Below are positions 23,301 through 36,100 of a stretch of 64,000 nt of DNA, in pieces (within the stretch, counting starts at the first letter, position 1; each line of letters opens with the position of its first letter). The translations under genes and the position numbers were made by a program. Origin of the DNA: Marthasterias glacialis (Eukaryota; Echinodermata; Asteroidea; Forcipulatida; Asteriidae); assembly GCA_911728455.2 (NCBI GenBank), contig OU452233.1:14761214-14825213 (forward strand). The letters run 5' to 3'. A model generated the notes under the pieces. It was not told the DNA's origin. It searched no databases and worked only from the letters and a program-made list of their open reading frames with translations.

Positions 23301-23771
23301 ACAGCTTCGTGTACAAAAGTGCCATTAGACAGGCGTTTGAAGCGCATTCGGAGCATCCCCGCTCCCTGGTAATTTCAAGGCGGAAGATGGCCCTGGCTTG
23401 CCGGGAAAACCCGATTTTCGGATGCAGGACTATGGCAGCTAACTGCAGGTACAAGAAATTTCTGTCTAGCCCCATTATATCTGGAGTTATTGGCTGTGGC
23501 GCTGCCGACTTCTGTTTTCGGCATATATTTTTTGCTGGCTTCGGTCCAGCACACACGTAGCCGCCTTGGCTATTGTTGACGTACACACAGCATGGCCGTA
23601 TGAACTGGACATCCTCGGGGTGTCCTCACTCCGCGGTCCCTGGCATCCTCCCTGTTTATTCGGCATCCCCAAGACCAACATCTTCGGATAGCCCATGAAC
23701 AGGGCTCTCCAACCGTGTCAGACTTGTCAGTTTCCCGCCATTACTTTGGGAGATAGAGCCGTTGCTAAGTC
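20370..23771 (+). repeat. Seven mixed monomers
   Basis: Units start at 20370, 20855, 21340, 21825, 22311, 22798 and 23285. Units 20370, 20855 and 23285 have tcttgctttcac at the boundary. Unit 20855 has cttcgtttacaaaag and ggcggaaaatgg with ctgccatcc, like unit 37473. The 21340/21825 boundary has the cttatcggtttcccgcc and ttgttttacctc variant. Unit 21825 lost one A near 21854-21857. Unit 22311 resembles 29603 and 34076 (attgactgtgg, catatattttttgc). Confidence 0.85.
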
Positions 23772-26700
23772 TTGCTTTCACTCTGTTACAGCTTCGTGTA
23801 CAAAAGTGCCATTAGACAGGCGTTTGAAGCGCATTCGGAGCATCCCCGCTCCCTGGTAATTTCAAGGCGGAAGATGGCCCTGGCTTGCCGGGAAAACCCG
23901 ATTTTCGGATGCAGGACTATGGCAGCTAACTGCAGGTACAAGAAATTTCTGTCTAGCCCCATTATATCTGGAGTTATTGGCCGTGGCGCTGCCGACTTCT
24001 GTTTTCGGCATTTTTTTTTTGCTGCTTCGGTCCAGCACACACGTAGCGGCCTTGGCTATTGTTGACGTACACACAGCATGGCCGTATGAAGTGGACATCC
24101 TGGGGGTGTCCTCACTCCGCGGTCCCTGGCATCCTCCCTGTTTATTCGGCATCCCCAAGACCAACATTTTCGGATAGCCCATGAACAGGGCTTTTTAACC
24201 GTGTCAGACTTGTCAGTTTCCCGCCAATACTGTGGGAGATAGAGCCGTTGCTAAGTCTTGCTTTCACTCTGTTACAGCTTCGTTTACAAAAGTGCCATTA
24301 GACAGGCGTTTGAAGCACATTCGGAGCATCCCCGCTCCCTGGTGATTTCAAGGCGGAAAATGGCCCTGGCTTGCCGGGAAAACCCGATTTTCGGATGCAG
24401 GACTATGGCAGCTAACTGCAGGTACAAGAAATTTCTCTGTAGCCCCATTATATCTGGAGTTATTGGCCGTGGCGCTGCCGACTTCTGTTTTCGGCATTTT
24501 TTTTTTGCTGCTTCGGTCCAGCATACATGTAGCGGCCTTGGCTATTGTTGACGTACACACAGCATGGCCGTATGAACTGGACATCCTCGGGGTGTCCTTA
24601 CTCCGGGGTCCCTGGCATCCTCCCTGTTTATCCGGCAGCCCCAAGACCGACATTTTCGGATAGCCCATGAACAGGGCTTTCCAACCGTGTCAGACTTATC
24701 GGTTTCCCGCCAATACATTGGGATATAGAGCCGTTGCTAAGTCTTGTTTTACCTCTGTTACAGCTTCGTGTACAAAAGTGCCATTAGACAGGCGTTTGAA
24801 GCGCATTCGGAGCATCCCCGCTCCCTGGTGATTTCAAGGCAGAAGATGGCCCTGGCTGGCCGGGAAAACCAGATTTTCGGATGCAGGACTATGGCAGCTA
24901 ACTGCAGGTACAAGAAATTTCTCTGTAGCCCCATTATATCTGGAGTTATTGGCCGTGGCGCTGCCGACTTCTGTTTTCGGCATTTATTTTTTGCTGGCTT
25001 CGGTCCAGCACACACGTAGCGGCCTTGGCTATTGTTGACGTACACACAGCATGGCTGTATGAACTGGACATCATCGGGGTGTCCTTACTCCGGGGTCCCT
25101 GGCATCCTCCTTGTTTATTCGGCATCCCCAAGACCAACATTTTCGGAAAGCCCATGAACAGGGCTCTCCAACCGTGTCAGACTTGTCAGTTTCCGGCCAT
25201 TACTTTGGGAGATAGAGCCGTTGCTAAGTCTTGTTTTCACTCTGTTACAGCTTCGTGTACAAAAGTGCCATTAGACAGGCGTTTGAAGCGCATTCGGAGC
25301 ATCCCCGCTCCCTGGTGATTTCAAGGCAGAAGATGGCCCTGGCTGGCCGGGAAAACCAGATTTTCGGATGCAGGACTATGGCAGCTAACTGCAGGTACAA
25401 GAAATTTCTCTGTAGCCCCATTATATCTGGAGTTATTGGCCGTGGCGCTGCCGACTTCTGTTTTCGGCATTTTTTTTTTGCTGCTTCGGTCCAGCATACA
25501 CGTAGCGGCCTTGGCTATTGTTGACGTACACACAGCATGGCCGTATGAACTGGACATCCTCGGGGTGTCCTTACTCCGGGGTCCCTGGCATCCTCCCTGT
25601 TTATCCGGCAGCCCCAAGACCGACATTTTCGGATAGCCCATGAACAGGGCTTTCCAACCGTGTCAGACTTATCGGTTTCCCGCCAATACATTGGGATATA
25701 GAGCCGTTGCTAAGTCTTGTTTTCACTCTGTTACAGCTTCGTGTACAAAAGTGCCATTAGACAGGCGTTTGAAGCGCATTCGGAGCATCCCCGCTCCCTG
25801 GTGATTTCAAGGCAGAAGATGGCCCTGGCTGGCCGGAAAAACCAGATTTTCGGATGCAGGACTATGGCAGCTAACTGCAGGTGCAAGAAATTTCTCTCTA
25901 GCCCCATTATATCTGGAGTTATTGGCCGTGGCGCTGCCGACTTCTGTTTTCGGCATTTATTTTTTGCTGGCTTCGGTCCAGCACACACGTAGCGGCCTTG
26001 GCTATTGTTGACGTACACACAGCATGGCCGTATGAACTGGACATCATTGGGGTGTCCTTACTCCGGGGTCCCTGGCATCCTCCCTGTTTATCCGGCAGCC
26101 CCGAGACCAACATTTTGGGATAGCCCATGAACAGGGCTTTCTAATCGTGTCAGACTTGTCAGTTTCCCGCCAATACTTTGGGAGATAGAGCCGTTGCTAA
26201 GTCTTTTTTTCACTCTGTTACAGCTTCGTGTACAAAAGTGCCATTGGACAGGTGTTTGAAGCGCATTCGGAGCAACCCCGCTCCCTGGTGATTTTAAGGC
26301 GGAAGATGGCCCTGGCTGGCCGGGAAAACCAGATTTTCGGATGCAGGACTATGGCAGCTAACTGCAGGTACAAGAAATTTCTCTGTAGCCCCATTATATC
26401 TGGAGTTATTGGCCGTGGCGCTGCCGACTTCTGTTTTCGGCATTTTTTTTTTGCTGCTTCGGTCCAGCATACATGTAGCGGCCTTGGCTATTGTTGACGT
26501 ACACACAGCATGGCCGTATGAACTGGACATCCTCGGGGTGTCCTTACTCCGGGGTCCCTGGCATCCTCCCTGTTTATCCGGCAGCCCCAAGACCGACATT
26601 TTCGGATAGCCCATGAACAGGGCTTTCCAACCGTGTCAGACTTATCGGTTTCCCGCCAATACATTGGGATATAGAGCCGTTGCTAAGTCTTGTTTTACCT

Positions 26701-28633
26701 CTGTTACAGCTTCGTGTACAAAAGTGCCATTAGACAGGCGTTTGAAGCGCATTCGGAGCATCCCCGCTCCCTGGTGATTTCAAGGCAGAAGATGGCCCTG
26801 GCTGGCCGGGAAAACCAGATTTTCGGATGCAGGACTATGGCAGCTAACTGCAGGTACAAGAAATTTCTCTGTAGCCCCATTATATCTGGAGTTATTGGCC
26901 GTGGCGCTGCCGACTTCTGTTTTCGGCATTTATTTTTTGCTGGCTTCGGTCCAGCACACACGTAGCGGCCTTGGCTATTGTTGACGTACACACAGCATGG
27001 CTGTATGAACTGGACATCATCGGGGTGTCCTTACTCCGGGGTCCCTGGCATCCTCCTTGTTTATTCGGCATCCCCAAGACCAACATTTTCGGAAAGCCCA
27101 TGAACAGGGCTCTCCAACCGTGTCAGACTTGTCAGTTTCCGGCCATTACTTTGGGAGATAGAGCCGTTGCTAAGTCTTGTTTTCACTCTGTTACAGCTTC
27201 GTGTACAAAAGTGCCATTAGACAGGCGTTTGAAGCGCATTCGGAGCATCCCCGCTCCCTGGTGATTTCAAGGCAGAAGATGGCCCTGGCTGGCCGGGAAA
27301 ACCAGATTTTCGGATGCAGGACTATGGCAGCTAACTGCAGGTACAAGAAATTTCTCTGTAGCCCCATTATATCTGGAGTTATTGGCCGTGGCGCTGCCGA
27401 CTTCTGTTTTCGGCATTTTTTTTTTGCTGCTTCGGTCCAGCATACACGTAGCGGCCTTGGCTATTGTTGACGTACACACAGCATGGCCGTATGAACTGGA
27501 CATCCTCGGGGTGTCCTTACTCCGGGGTCCCTGGCATCCTCCCTGTTTATCCGGCAGCCCCAAGACCGACATTTTCGGATAGCCCATGAACAGGGCTTTC
27601 CAACCGTGTCAGACTTATCGGTTTCCCGCCAATACATTGGGATATAGAGCCGTTGCTAAGTCTTGTTTTCACTCTGTTACAGCTTCGTGTACAAAAGTGC
27701 CATTAGACAGGCGTTTGAAGCGCATTCGGAGCATCCCCGCTCCCTGGTGATTTCAAGGCAGAAGATGGCCCTGGCTGGCCGGAAAAACCAGATTTTCGGA
27801 TGCAGGACTATGGCAGCTAACTGCAGGTGCAAGAAATTTCTCTCTAGCCCCATTATATCTGGAGTTATTGGCCGTGGCGCTGCCGACTTCTGTTTTCGGC
27901 ATTTATTTTTTGCTGGCTTCGGTCCAGCACACACGTAGCGGCCTTGGCTATTGTTGACGTACACACAGCATGGCCGTATGAACTGGACATCATTGGGGTG
28001 TCCTTACTCCGGGGTCCCTGGCATCCTCCCTGTTTATCCGGCAGCCCCGAGACCAACATTTTGGGATAGCCCATGAACAGGGCTTTCTAATCGTGTCAGA
28101 CTTGTCAGTTTCCCGCCAATACTTTGGGAGATAGAGCCGTTGCTAAGTCTTTTTTTCACTCTGTTACAGCTTCGTGTACAAAAGTGCCATTGGACAGGTG
28201 TTTGAAGCGCATTCGGAGCAACCCCGCTCCCTGGTGATTTTAAGGCGGAAGATGGCCCTGGCTGGCCGGGAAAACCCGATTTTCGGATGTAGGACTATGG
28301 CAGCTAACTGCAGGTACAAGAAATTTCTCTCTAGCCCCATTATATCTGGAGTTATTGGCCGTGGCGCTGCCGACTTCTGTTTTCGGCATTTTTTTTGCTG
28401 CTTCGGTCCAGCACACACGTAGCGGCCTTGGCTATTGTTGACGTACACACAGCATGGCCGTATGAACTGGACATCATCGGGGTGTCCTTACTCCGGGGTC
28501 CCTGGCATCCTCCCTGTTTATCCGGCAGCCCCAAGACCAACATTTTCGGATAGCCCATGAACAGGGCTTTCTAACCGTGTCAGACTTGTCAGTTTCCCAC
28601 CAATACTTTGGGAGATAGAGCCGTTGCTAAGTC
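23772..28633 (+). repeat. Duplicated block D1 containing tandem tetramer HOR
   Basis: Units start at 23772, 24258, 24744, 25231, 25717, 26204, 26690, 27177, 27663 and 28150. Units 24744-26203 are repeated at 26690-28149 with no difference I could find (offset 1,946 bp). Unit 26204 has the 5' part of 28150 (tctttttttcac, cattggacaggtgtttg) and the 3' part of 24258 (catacatgtagcgg, agaccgacatt, cttatcggtttcccgcc), as expected for the junction of an unequal-crossover duplication. The block matches 30190-33105, which has only one tetramer. Confidence 0.9.
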
Positions 28634-30189
28634 TTGTTTTCACTCTGTTACAGCTTCGTGTACAAAAGTGCCATTAGACAGGCGTTTGAAGCGCATTCGG
28701 AGCAACCCCGCTCCCTGGTGATTTTAAGGCGGAAGATGGCCCTGGCTTGCCGGGAAAACCAGATTTTCGGATGTAGGACTATGGCAGCTAACTGCAGGTA
28801 CAAGAAATTTCTCTCTAGCCCCATTATATCTGGAGTTATTGGCCGTGGCGCTGCCGACTTCTGTTTTCGGCATTTTTTTTGCTGCTTCGGTCCAGCACAC
28901 ACGTAGCGGCCTTGGCTATTGTTGACGTACACACAGCATGGCCGTATGAACTGGACATCCTCGGGGTGTCCTCAATCTGCGGTCCCTGGCATCCTCCCTG
29001 TTTACTCGGCAGCCCCAAGACCAACATTTTCGGAAAGCCCACGAACAGGGCTTTTTAACCGTGTCAGACTTGTCAGTTTCCCGCCAATACTTTGAGAGAT
29101 AGAGCCGTTGCTAAGTCTTGTTTTCACTCTGTTACAGCTTCGTGTACAAAAGTGCCATTAGACAGGCGTTTGAAGCGCGTTCGGAGTATCCCCGCTCCCT
29201 GGTGATTTCAAGGCGGAAGATGGCCCTGGCTTGCCGGGAAAACCAGATTTTCGGATGCAGGACTATGGCAGCTAACTGCAGGTACAAGAAATTTCTCTCT
29301 AGCCGCATTATATCTGGAATTATTGGCCGTGGCGCTTCCGACTTCTGTTTTCGGCATTTTTTTTTGCTGCTTCGGTCCAGCACACACGTAGCGGCCCTGG
29401 CTATTGTTGACGTACACACAGCATGGCCGTATGAACTGGACATCCTCGGGGTGTCCTCACTCTGCGGTCCCTGGCATCCTCCCTGTTTACTCAGCAGCCC
29501 CAAGGCCAACATTTTCGGAAAGCCCATGAACAGGGCTTTCCAACCGTGTCAGACTTGTCAGTTTCCCGCCAATACTTTGGAAGATAGAGCCGTTGCTAAG
29601 TCTTGTTTTCACTCTGTTACAGCTTCGTGTACAAAAGTGCCATTAGACAGGCGTTTGAAGCGCATTCGGAGCATCCCCGCTCCCTGGTGATTTCAAGGCA
29701 GAAGATGGCCCTGGCTGGCCGGGAAAACCAGATTTTCGGATGCAGGACTATGGCANNNNNNNNNNNNNNNNNNNNNNNNNNNNNNNNNNNNNNNNNNNNN
29801 NNNNNNNNNNNNNNNNNNNNNNNNNNNNNNNNNNNNNNNNNNNNNNNNNNNNNNNGCTAACTGCAGGTACAAGAAATTTCTCTGTAGCCCCATTATATCT
29901 GGAGTTATTGACTGTGGCGCTGCCGACTTCTGTTTTCGGCATATATTTTTTGCTGGCTTCGGTCCAGCACACACGTAGCGGCCTTGGCTATTGTTGACGT
30001 ACACACAGCATGGCCGTATGAACTGGACATCCTCGGGGTGTCCTCACTCCGCGGTCCCTGGCATCCTCCCTGTTTATTCGGCATCCCCAAGACCAACATT
30101 TTCGGATAGCCCATGAACAGGGCTCTCCAACCGTGTCAGACTTGTCAGTTTCCCGCCATTACTTTGGGAGATAGAGCCGTTGCTAAGTC
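28634..30189 (+). repeat. Trimer HOR, copy II, containing the assembly gap
   Basis: Units 28634, 29118 and 29603 follow the marker order of trimer copy I. The third unit is 587 bp only because of 100 Ns; without them it is 487 bp and continuous in register. The sequences on both sides of the gap together match the third trimer monomer at 34076 (ggcagaag to the left; attgactgtgg and catatattttttgc to the right). Confidence 0.88.
29756..29855. other. Assembly gap, 100 N
   Basis: Exactly 100 Ns lie between ctatggca and gctaactgcagg. Removing them restores the normal monomer sequence with no missing or duplicated base. A fixed 100-N run is commonly a placeholder of unknown length. The in-register flanks fit either no real missing sequence (a contig broken and rejoined) or a loss of a whole number of monomers or HORs. 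Confidence 0.98.
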
Positions 30190-33105
30190 TTGCTTTCACT
30201 CTGTTACAGCTTCGTGTACAAAAGTGCCATTAGACAGGCGTTTGAAGCGCATTCGGAGCATCCCCGCTCCCTGGTAATTTCAAGGCGGAAGATGGCCCTG
30301 GCTTGCCGGGAAAACCCGATTTTCGGATGCAGGACTATGGCAGCTAACTGCAGGTACAAGAAATTTCTGTCTAGCCCCATTATATCTGGAGTTATTGGCC
30401 GTGGCGCTGCCGACTTCTGTTTTCGGCATTTTTTTTTTGCTGCTTCGGTCCAGCACACACGTAGCGGCCTTGGCTATTGTTGACGTACACACAGCATGGC
30501 CGTATGAAGTGGACATCCTGGGGGTGTCCTCACTCCGCGGTCCCTGGCATCCTCCCTGTTTATTCGGCATCCCCAAGACCAACATTTTCGGATAGCCCAT
30601 GAACAGGGCTTTTTAACCGTGTCAGACTTGTCAGTTTCCCGCCAATACTGTGGGAGATAGAGCCGTTGCTAAGTCTTGCTTTCACTCTGTTACAGCTTCG
30701 TTTACAAAAGTGCCATTAGACAGGCGTTTGAAGCGCATTCGGAGCATCCCCGCTCCCTGGTGATTTCAAGGCGGAAAATGGCCCTGGCTTGCCGGGAAAA
30801 CCCGATTTTCGGATGCAGGACTATGGCAGCTAACTGCAGGTACAAGAAATTTCTCTGTAGCCCCATTATATCTGGAGTTATTGGCCGTGGCGCTGCCGAC
30901 TTCTGTTTTCGGCATTTTTTTTTTGCTGCTTCGGTCCAGCATACATGTAGCGGCCTTGGCTATTGTTGACGTACACACAGCATGGCCGTATGAACTGGAC
31001 ATCCTCGGGGTGTCCTTACTCCGGGGTCCCTGGCATCCTCCCTGTTTATCCGGCAGCCCCAAGACCGACATTTTCGGATAGCCCATGAACAGGGCTTTCC
31101 AACCGTGTCAGACTTATCGGTTTCCCGCCAATACATTGGGATATAGAGCCGTTGCTAAGTCTTGTTTTACCTCTGTTACAGCTTCGTGTACAAAAGTGCC
31201 ATTAGACAGGCGTTTGAAGCGCATTCGGAGCATCCCCGCTCCCTGGTGATTTCAAGGCAGAAGATGGCCCTGGCTGGCCGGGAAAACCAGATTTTCGGAT
31301 GCAGGACTATGGCAGCTAACTGCAGGTACAAGAAATTTCTCTGTAGCCCCATTATATCTGGAGTTATTGGCCGTGGCGCTGCCGACTTCTGTTTTCGGCA
31401 TTTATTTTTTGCTGGCTTCGGTCCAGCACACACGTAGCGGCCTTGGCTATTGTTGACGTACACACAGCATGGCTGTATGAACTGGACATCATCGGGGTGT
31501 CCTTACTCAGGGGTCCCTGGCATCCTCCTTGTTTATTCGGCATCCCCAAGACCAACATTTTCGGAAAGCCCATGAACAGGGCTCTCCAACCGTGTCAGAC
31601 TTGTCAGTTTCCTGCCATTACTTTGGGAGATAGAGCCGTTGCTAAGTCTTGTTTTCACTCTGTTACAGCTTCGTGTACAAAAGTGCCATTAGACAGGCGT
31701 TTGAAGCGCATTCGGAGCATCCCCGCTCCCTGGTGATTTCAAGGCAGAAGATGGCCCTGGCTGGCCGGGAAAACCAGATTTTCGGATGCAGGACTATGGC
31801 AGCTAACTGCAGGTACAAGAAATTTCTCTGTAGCCCCATTATATCTGGAGTTATTGGCCGTGGCGCTGCCGACTTCTGTTTTCGGCATTTTTTTTTTGCT
31901 GCTTCGGTCCAGCATACACGTAGCGGCCTTGGCTATTGTTGACGTACACACAGCATGGCCGTATGAACTGGACATCCTCGGGGTGTCCTTACTCCGGGGT
32001 CCCTGGCATCCTCCCTGTTTATCCGGCAGCCCCAAGACCGACATTTTCGGATAGCCCATGAACAGGGCTTTCCAACCGTGTCAGACTTATCGGTTTCCCG
32101 CCAATACATTGGGATATAGAGCCGTTGCTAAGTCTTGTTTTCACTCTGTTACAGCTTTGTGTACAAAAGTGCCATTAGACAGGCGTTTGAAGCGCATTCG
32201 GAGCATCCCCGCTCCCTGGTGATTTCAAGGCAGAAGATGGCCCTGGCTGGCCGGAAAAACCAGATTTTCGGATGCAGGACTATGGCAGCTAACTGCAGGT
32301 GCAAGAAATTTCTCTGTAGCCCCATTATATCTGGAGTTATTGGCCGTGGCGCTGCCGACTTCTGTTTTCGGCATTTATTTTTTGCTGGCTTCGGTCCAGC
32401 ACACACGTAGCGGCCTTGGCTATTGTTGACGTACACACAGCATGGCCGTATGAACTGGACATCATTGGGGTGTCCTTACTCCGGGGTCCCTGGCATCCTC
32501 CCTGTTTATCCGGCAGCCCCGAGACCAACATTTTGGGATAGCCCATGAACAGGGCTTTCTAATCGTGTCAGACTTGTCAGTTTCCCGCCAATACTTTGGG
32601 AGATAGAGCCGTTGCTAAGTCTTTTTTTCACTCTGTTACAGCTTCGTGTACAAAAGTGCCATTGGACAGGCGTTTGAAGCGCATTCGGAGCAACCCCGCT
32701 CCCTGGTGATTTTAAGGCGGAAGATGGCCCTGGCTGGCCGGGAAAACCCGATTTTCGGATGTAGGACTATGGCAGCTAACTGCAGGTACAAGAAATTTCT
32801 CTCTAGCCCCATTATATCTGGAGTTATTGGCCGTGGTGCTGCCGACTTCTGTTTTCGGCATTTGTTTTGCTGCTTCGGTCCAGCACACACGTAGCGGCCT
32901 TGGCTATTGTTGACGTACACACAGCATGGCCGTATGAACTGGACATCATCGGGGTGTCCTTACTCCGGGGTCCCTGGCATCCTCCCTGTTTATCCGGCAG
33001 CCCCAAGACCAACATTTTCGGATAGCCCATGAACAGGGCTTTCTAACCGTGTCAGACTTGTCAGTTTCCCACCAATACTTTGGGAGATAGAGCCGTTGCT
33101 AAGTC
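30190..33105 (+). repeat. Duplicated block D2 (six monomers)
   Basis: Units at 30190, 30676, 31162, 31649, 32135 and 32622 correspond to 23772, 24258, 24744, 25231, 25717 and 26204/28150 of block D1. Shared private markers include tatgaagtggacatcctggg in the first unit and catacatgtagcgg in the second. Differences are few: for example gaagcgcatt here against gaagcacatt near 24313, tactcagggg against tactccgggg, cctgccatt against ccggccatt, and catttgttttgctgc near 32860. D2 holds one tetramer where D1 holds two. Confidence 0.9.
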
Positions 33106-36100
33106 TTGTTTTCACTCTGTTACAGCTTCGTGTACAAAAGTGCCATTAGACAGGCGTTTGAAGCGCATTCGGAGCAACCCCGCTCCCTGGTGATTTTAAG
33201 GCGGAAGATGGCCCTGGCTTGCCGGGAAAACCAGATTTTCGGATGTAGGACTATGGCAGCTAACTGCAGGTACAAGAAATTTCTCTCTAGCCCCATTATA
33301 TCTGGAGTTATTGGCCGTGGCGCTGCCGACTTCTGTTTTCGGCATTTTTTTTGCTGCTTCGGTCCAGCACACACGTAGCGGCCTTGGCTATTGTTGACGT
33401 ACACACAGCATGGCCGTATGAACTGGACATCCTCGGGGTGTCCTCACTCTGCGGTCCCTGGCATCCTCCCTGTTTACTCGGCAGCCCCAAGACCAACATT
33501 TTCGGAAAGCCCACGAACAGGGCTTTTTAACCGTGTCAGACTTGTCAGTTTCCCGCCAATACTTTGAGAGATAGAGCCGTTGCTAAGTCTTGTTTTCACT
33601 CTGTTACAGCTTCGTGTACAAAAGTGCCATTAGACAGGCGTTTGAAGCGCGTTCGGAGTATCCCCGCTCCCTGGTGATTTCAAGGCGGAAGATGGCCCTG
33701 GCTTGCCGGGAAAACCAGATTTTCGGATGCAGGACTATGGCAGCTAACTGCAGGTACAAGAAATTTCTCTCTAGCCGCATTATATCTGGAATTATTGGCC
33801 GTGGCGCTTCCGACTTCTGTTTTCGGCATTTTTTTTTTGCTGCTTCGGTCCAGCACACACGTAGCGGCCCTGGCTATTGTTGACGTACACACAGCATGGC
33901 CGTATGAACTGGACATCCTCGGGGTGTCCTCACTCTGCGGTCCCTGGCATCCTCCCTGTTTACTCAGCAGCCCCAAGGCCAACATTTTCGGAAAGCCCAT
34001 GAACAGGGCTTTCCAACCGTGTCAGACTTGTCAGTTTCCCGCCAATACTTTGGAAGATAGAGCCGTTGCTAAGTCTTGTTTTCACTCTGTTACAGCTTCG
34101 TGTACAAAAGTGCCATTAGACAGGCGTTTGAAGCGCATTCGGAGCATCCCCGCTCCCTGGTGATTTCAAGGCAGAAGATGGCCCTGGCTGGCCGGGAAAA
34201 CCAGATTTTCGGATGCAGGACTATGGCAGCTAACTGCAGGTACAAGAAATTTCTCTGTAGCCCCATTATATCTGGAGTTATTGACTGTGGCGCTGCCGAC
34301 TTCTGTTTTCGGCATATATTTTTTGCTGGCTTCGGTCCAGCACACACGTAGCGGCCTTGGCTATTGTTGACGTACACACAGCATAGCCGTATGAACTGGA
34401 CATCCTCGGGGTGTCCTCACTCCGCGGTCCCTGGCATCCTCCCTGTTTATTCGGCATCCCCAAGACCAACATTTTCGGATAGCCCATGAACAGGGCTCTC
34501 CAACCGTGTCAGACTTGTCAGTTTCCCGCCATTACTTTGGGAGATAGAGCCGTTGCTAAGTCTTGTTTTCACTCTGTTACAGCTTCGTGTACAAAAGTGC
34601 CATTAGACAGGCGTTTGAAGCGCATTTGGAGCATCCCCGCTCCCTGGTGATTTTAAGGCGGAAGATGGCCCTGGCTTGCCGGGAAAACCAGATTTTCGGA
34701 TGTAGGACTATGGCAGCTAACTGCAGGTACAAGAAATTTCTCTCTAGCCCCATTATATCTGGAGTTATTGGCCGTGGCGCTGCCGACTTCTGTTTTCGGC
34801 ATTTTTTTTGCTGCTTCGGTCCAGCACACACGTAGCGGCCTTGGCTATTGTTGACGTACACACAGCATGGCCGTATGAACTGGACATCCTCGGGGTGTCC
34901 TCACTCTGCGGTCCCTGGCATCCTCCCTGTTTACTCGGCAGCCCCAAGACCAGCATTTTCGGAAAGCCCACGAACAGGGCTTTTTAACCGTGTCAGACTT
35001 GTCAGTTTCCCGCCAATACTTTGAGAGATAGAGCCGTTGCTAAGTCTTGTTTTCACTCTGTTACAGCTTCGTGTACAAAAGTGCCATTAGACAGGCGTTT
35101 AAAGCGCGTTCGGAGTATCCCCGCTCCCTGGTGATTTCAAGGCGGAAGATGGCCCTGGCTTGCCGGGAAAACCAGATTTTCGGATGCAGGACTATGGCAG
35201 CTAACTGCAGGTACAAGAAATTTCTCTCTAGCCGCATTATATCTGGAATTATTGGCCGTGGCGCTTCCGACTTCTGTTTTCGGCATTTTTTTTTTGCTGC
35301 TTCGGTCCAGCACACACGTAGCGGCCCTGGCTATTGTTGACGTACACACAGCATGGCCGTATGAACTGGACATCCTCGGGGTGTCCTCACTCTGCGGTCC
35401 CTGGCATCCTCCCTGTTTACTCAGCAGCCCCAAGGCCAACATTTTCGGAAAGCCCATGAACAGGGCTTTCCAACCGTGTCAGACTTGTCAGTTTCCCGCC
35501 AATACTTTGGAAGATAGAGCCGTTGCTAAGTCTTGTTTTCACTCTGTTACAGCTTCGTGTACAAAAGTGCCATTAGACAGGCGTTTGAAGCGCATTCGGA
35601 GCATCCCCGCTCCCTGGTGATTTCAAGGCAGAAGATGGCCCTGGCTGGCCGGGAAAACCAGATTTTCGGATGCAGGACTATGGCAGCTAACTGCAGGTAC
35701 AAGAAATTTCTCTCTAGCCCCATTATATCTGGAGTTATTGGCCGTGGCGCTGCCGACTTCTGTTTTCGGCATTTTTTTTTGCTGCTTCGGTCCAGCACAC
35801 ACGTAGCGGCCTTGGCTATTGTTAACGTACACACAGCATGGCCGTATGAACTGGACATCCTCGGGGTGTCCTCACTCCGCGGTCCCTGGCATCCTCCCTG
35901 TTTATTCGGCATCCCCAAGACCAACATTTTCGGATAGCCCATGAACAGGGCTCTCCAACCGTGTCAGACTTGTCAGTTTCCCGCCATTACTTTGGGAGAT
36001 AGAGCCGTTGCTAAGTCTTGTTTTCACTCTGTTACAGCTTCGTGTACAAAAGTGCCATTAGACAGGCGTTTGAAGCGCATTTGGAGCATCCCCGCTCCCT

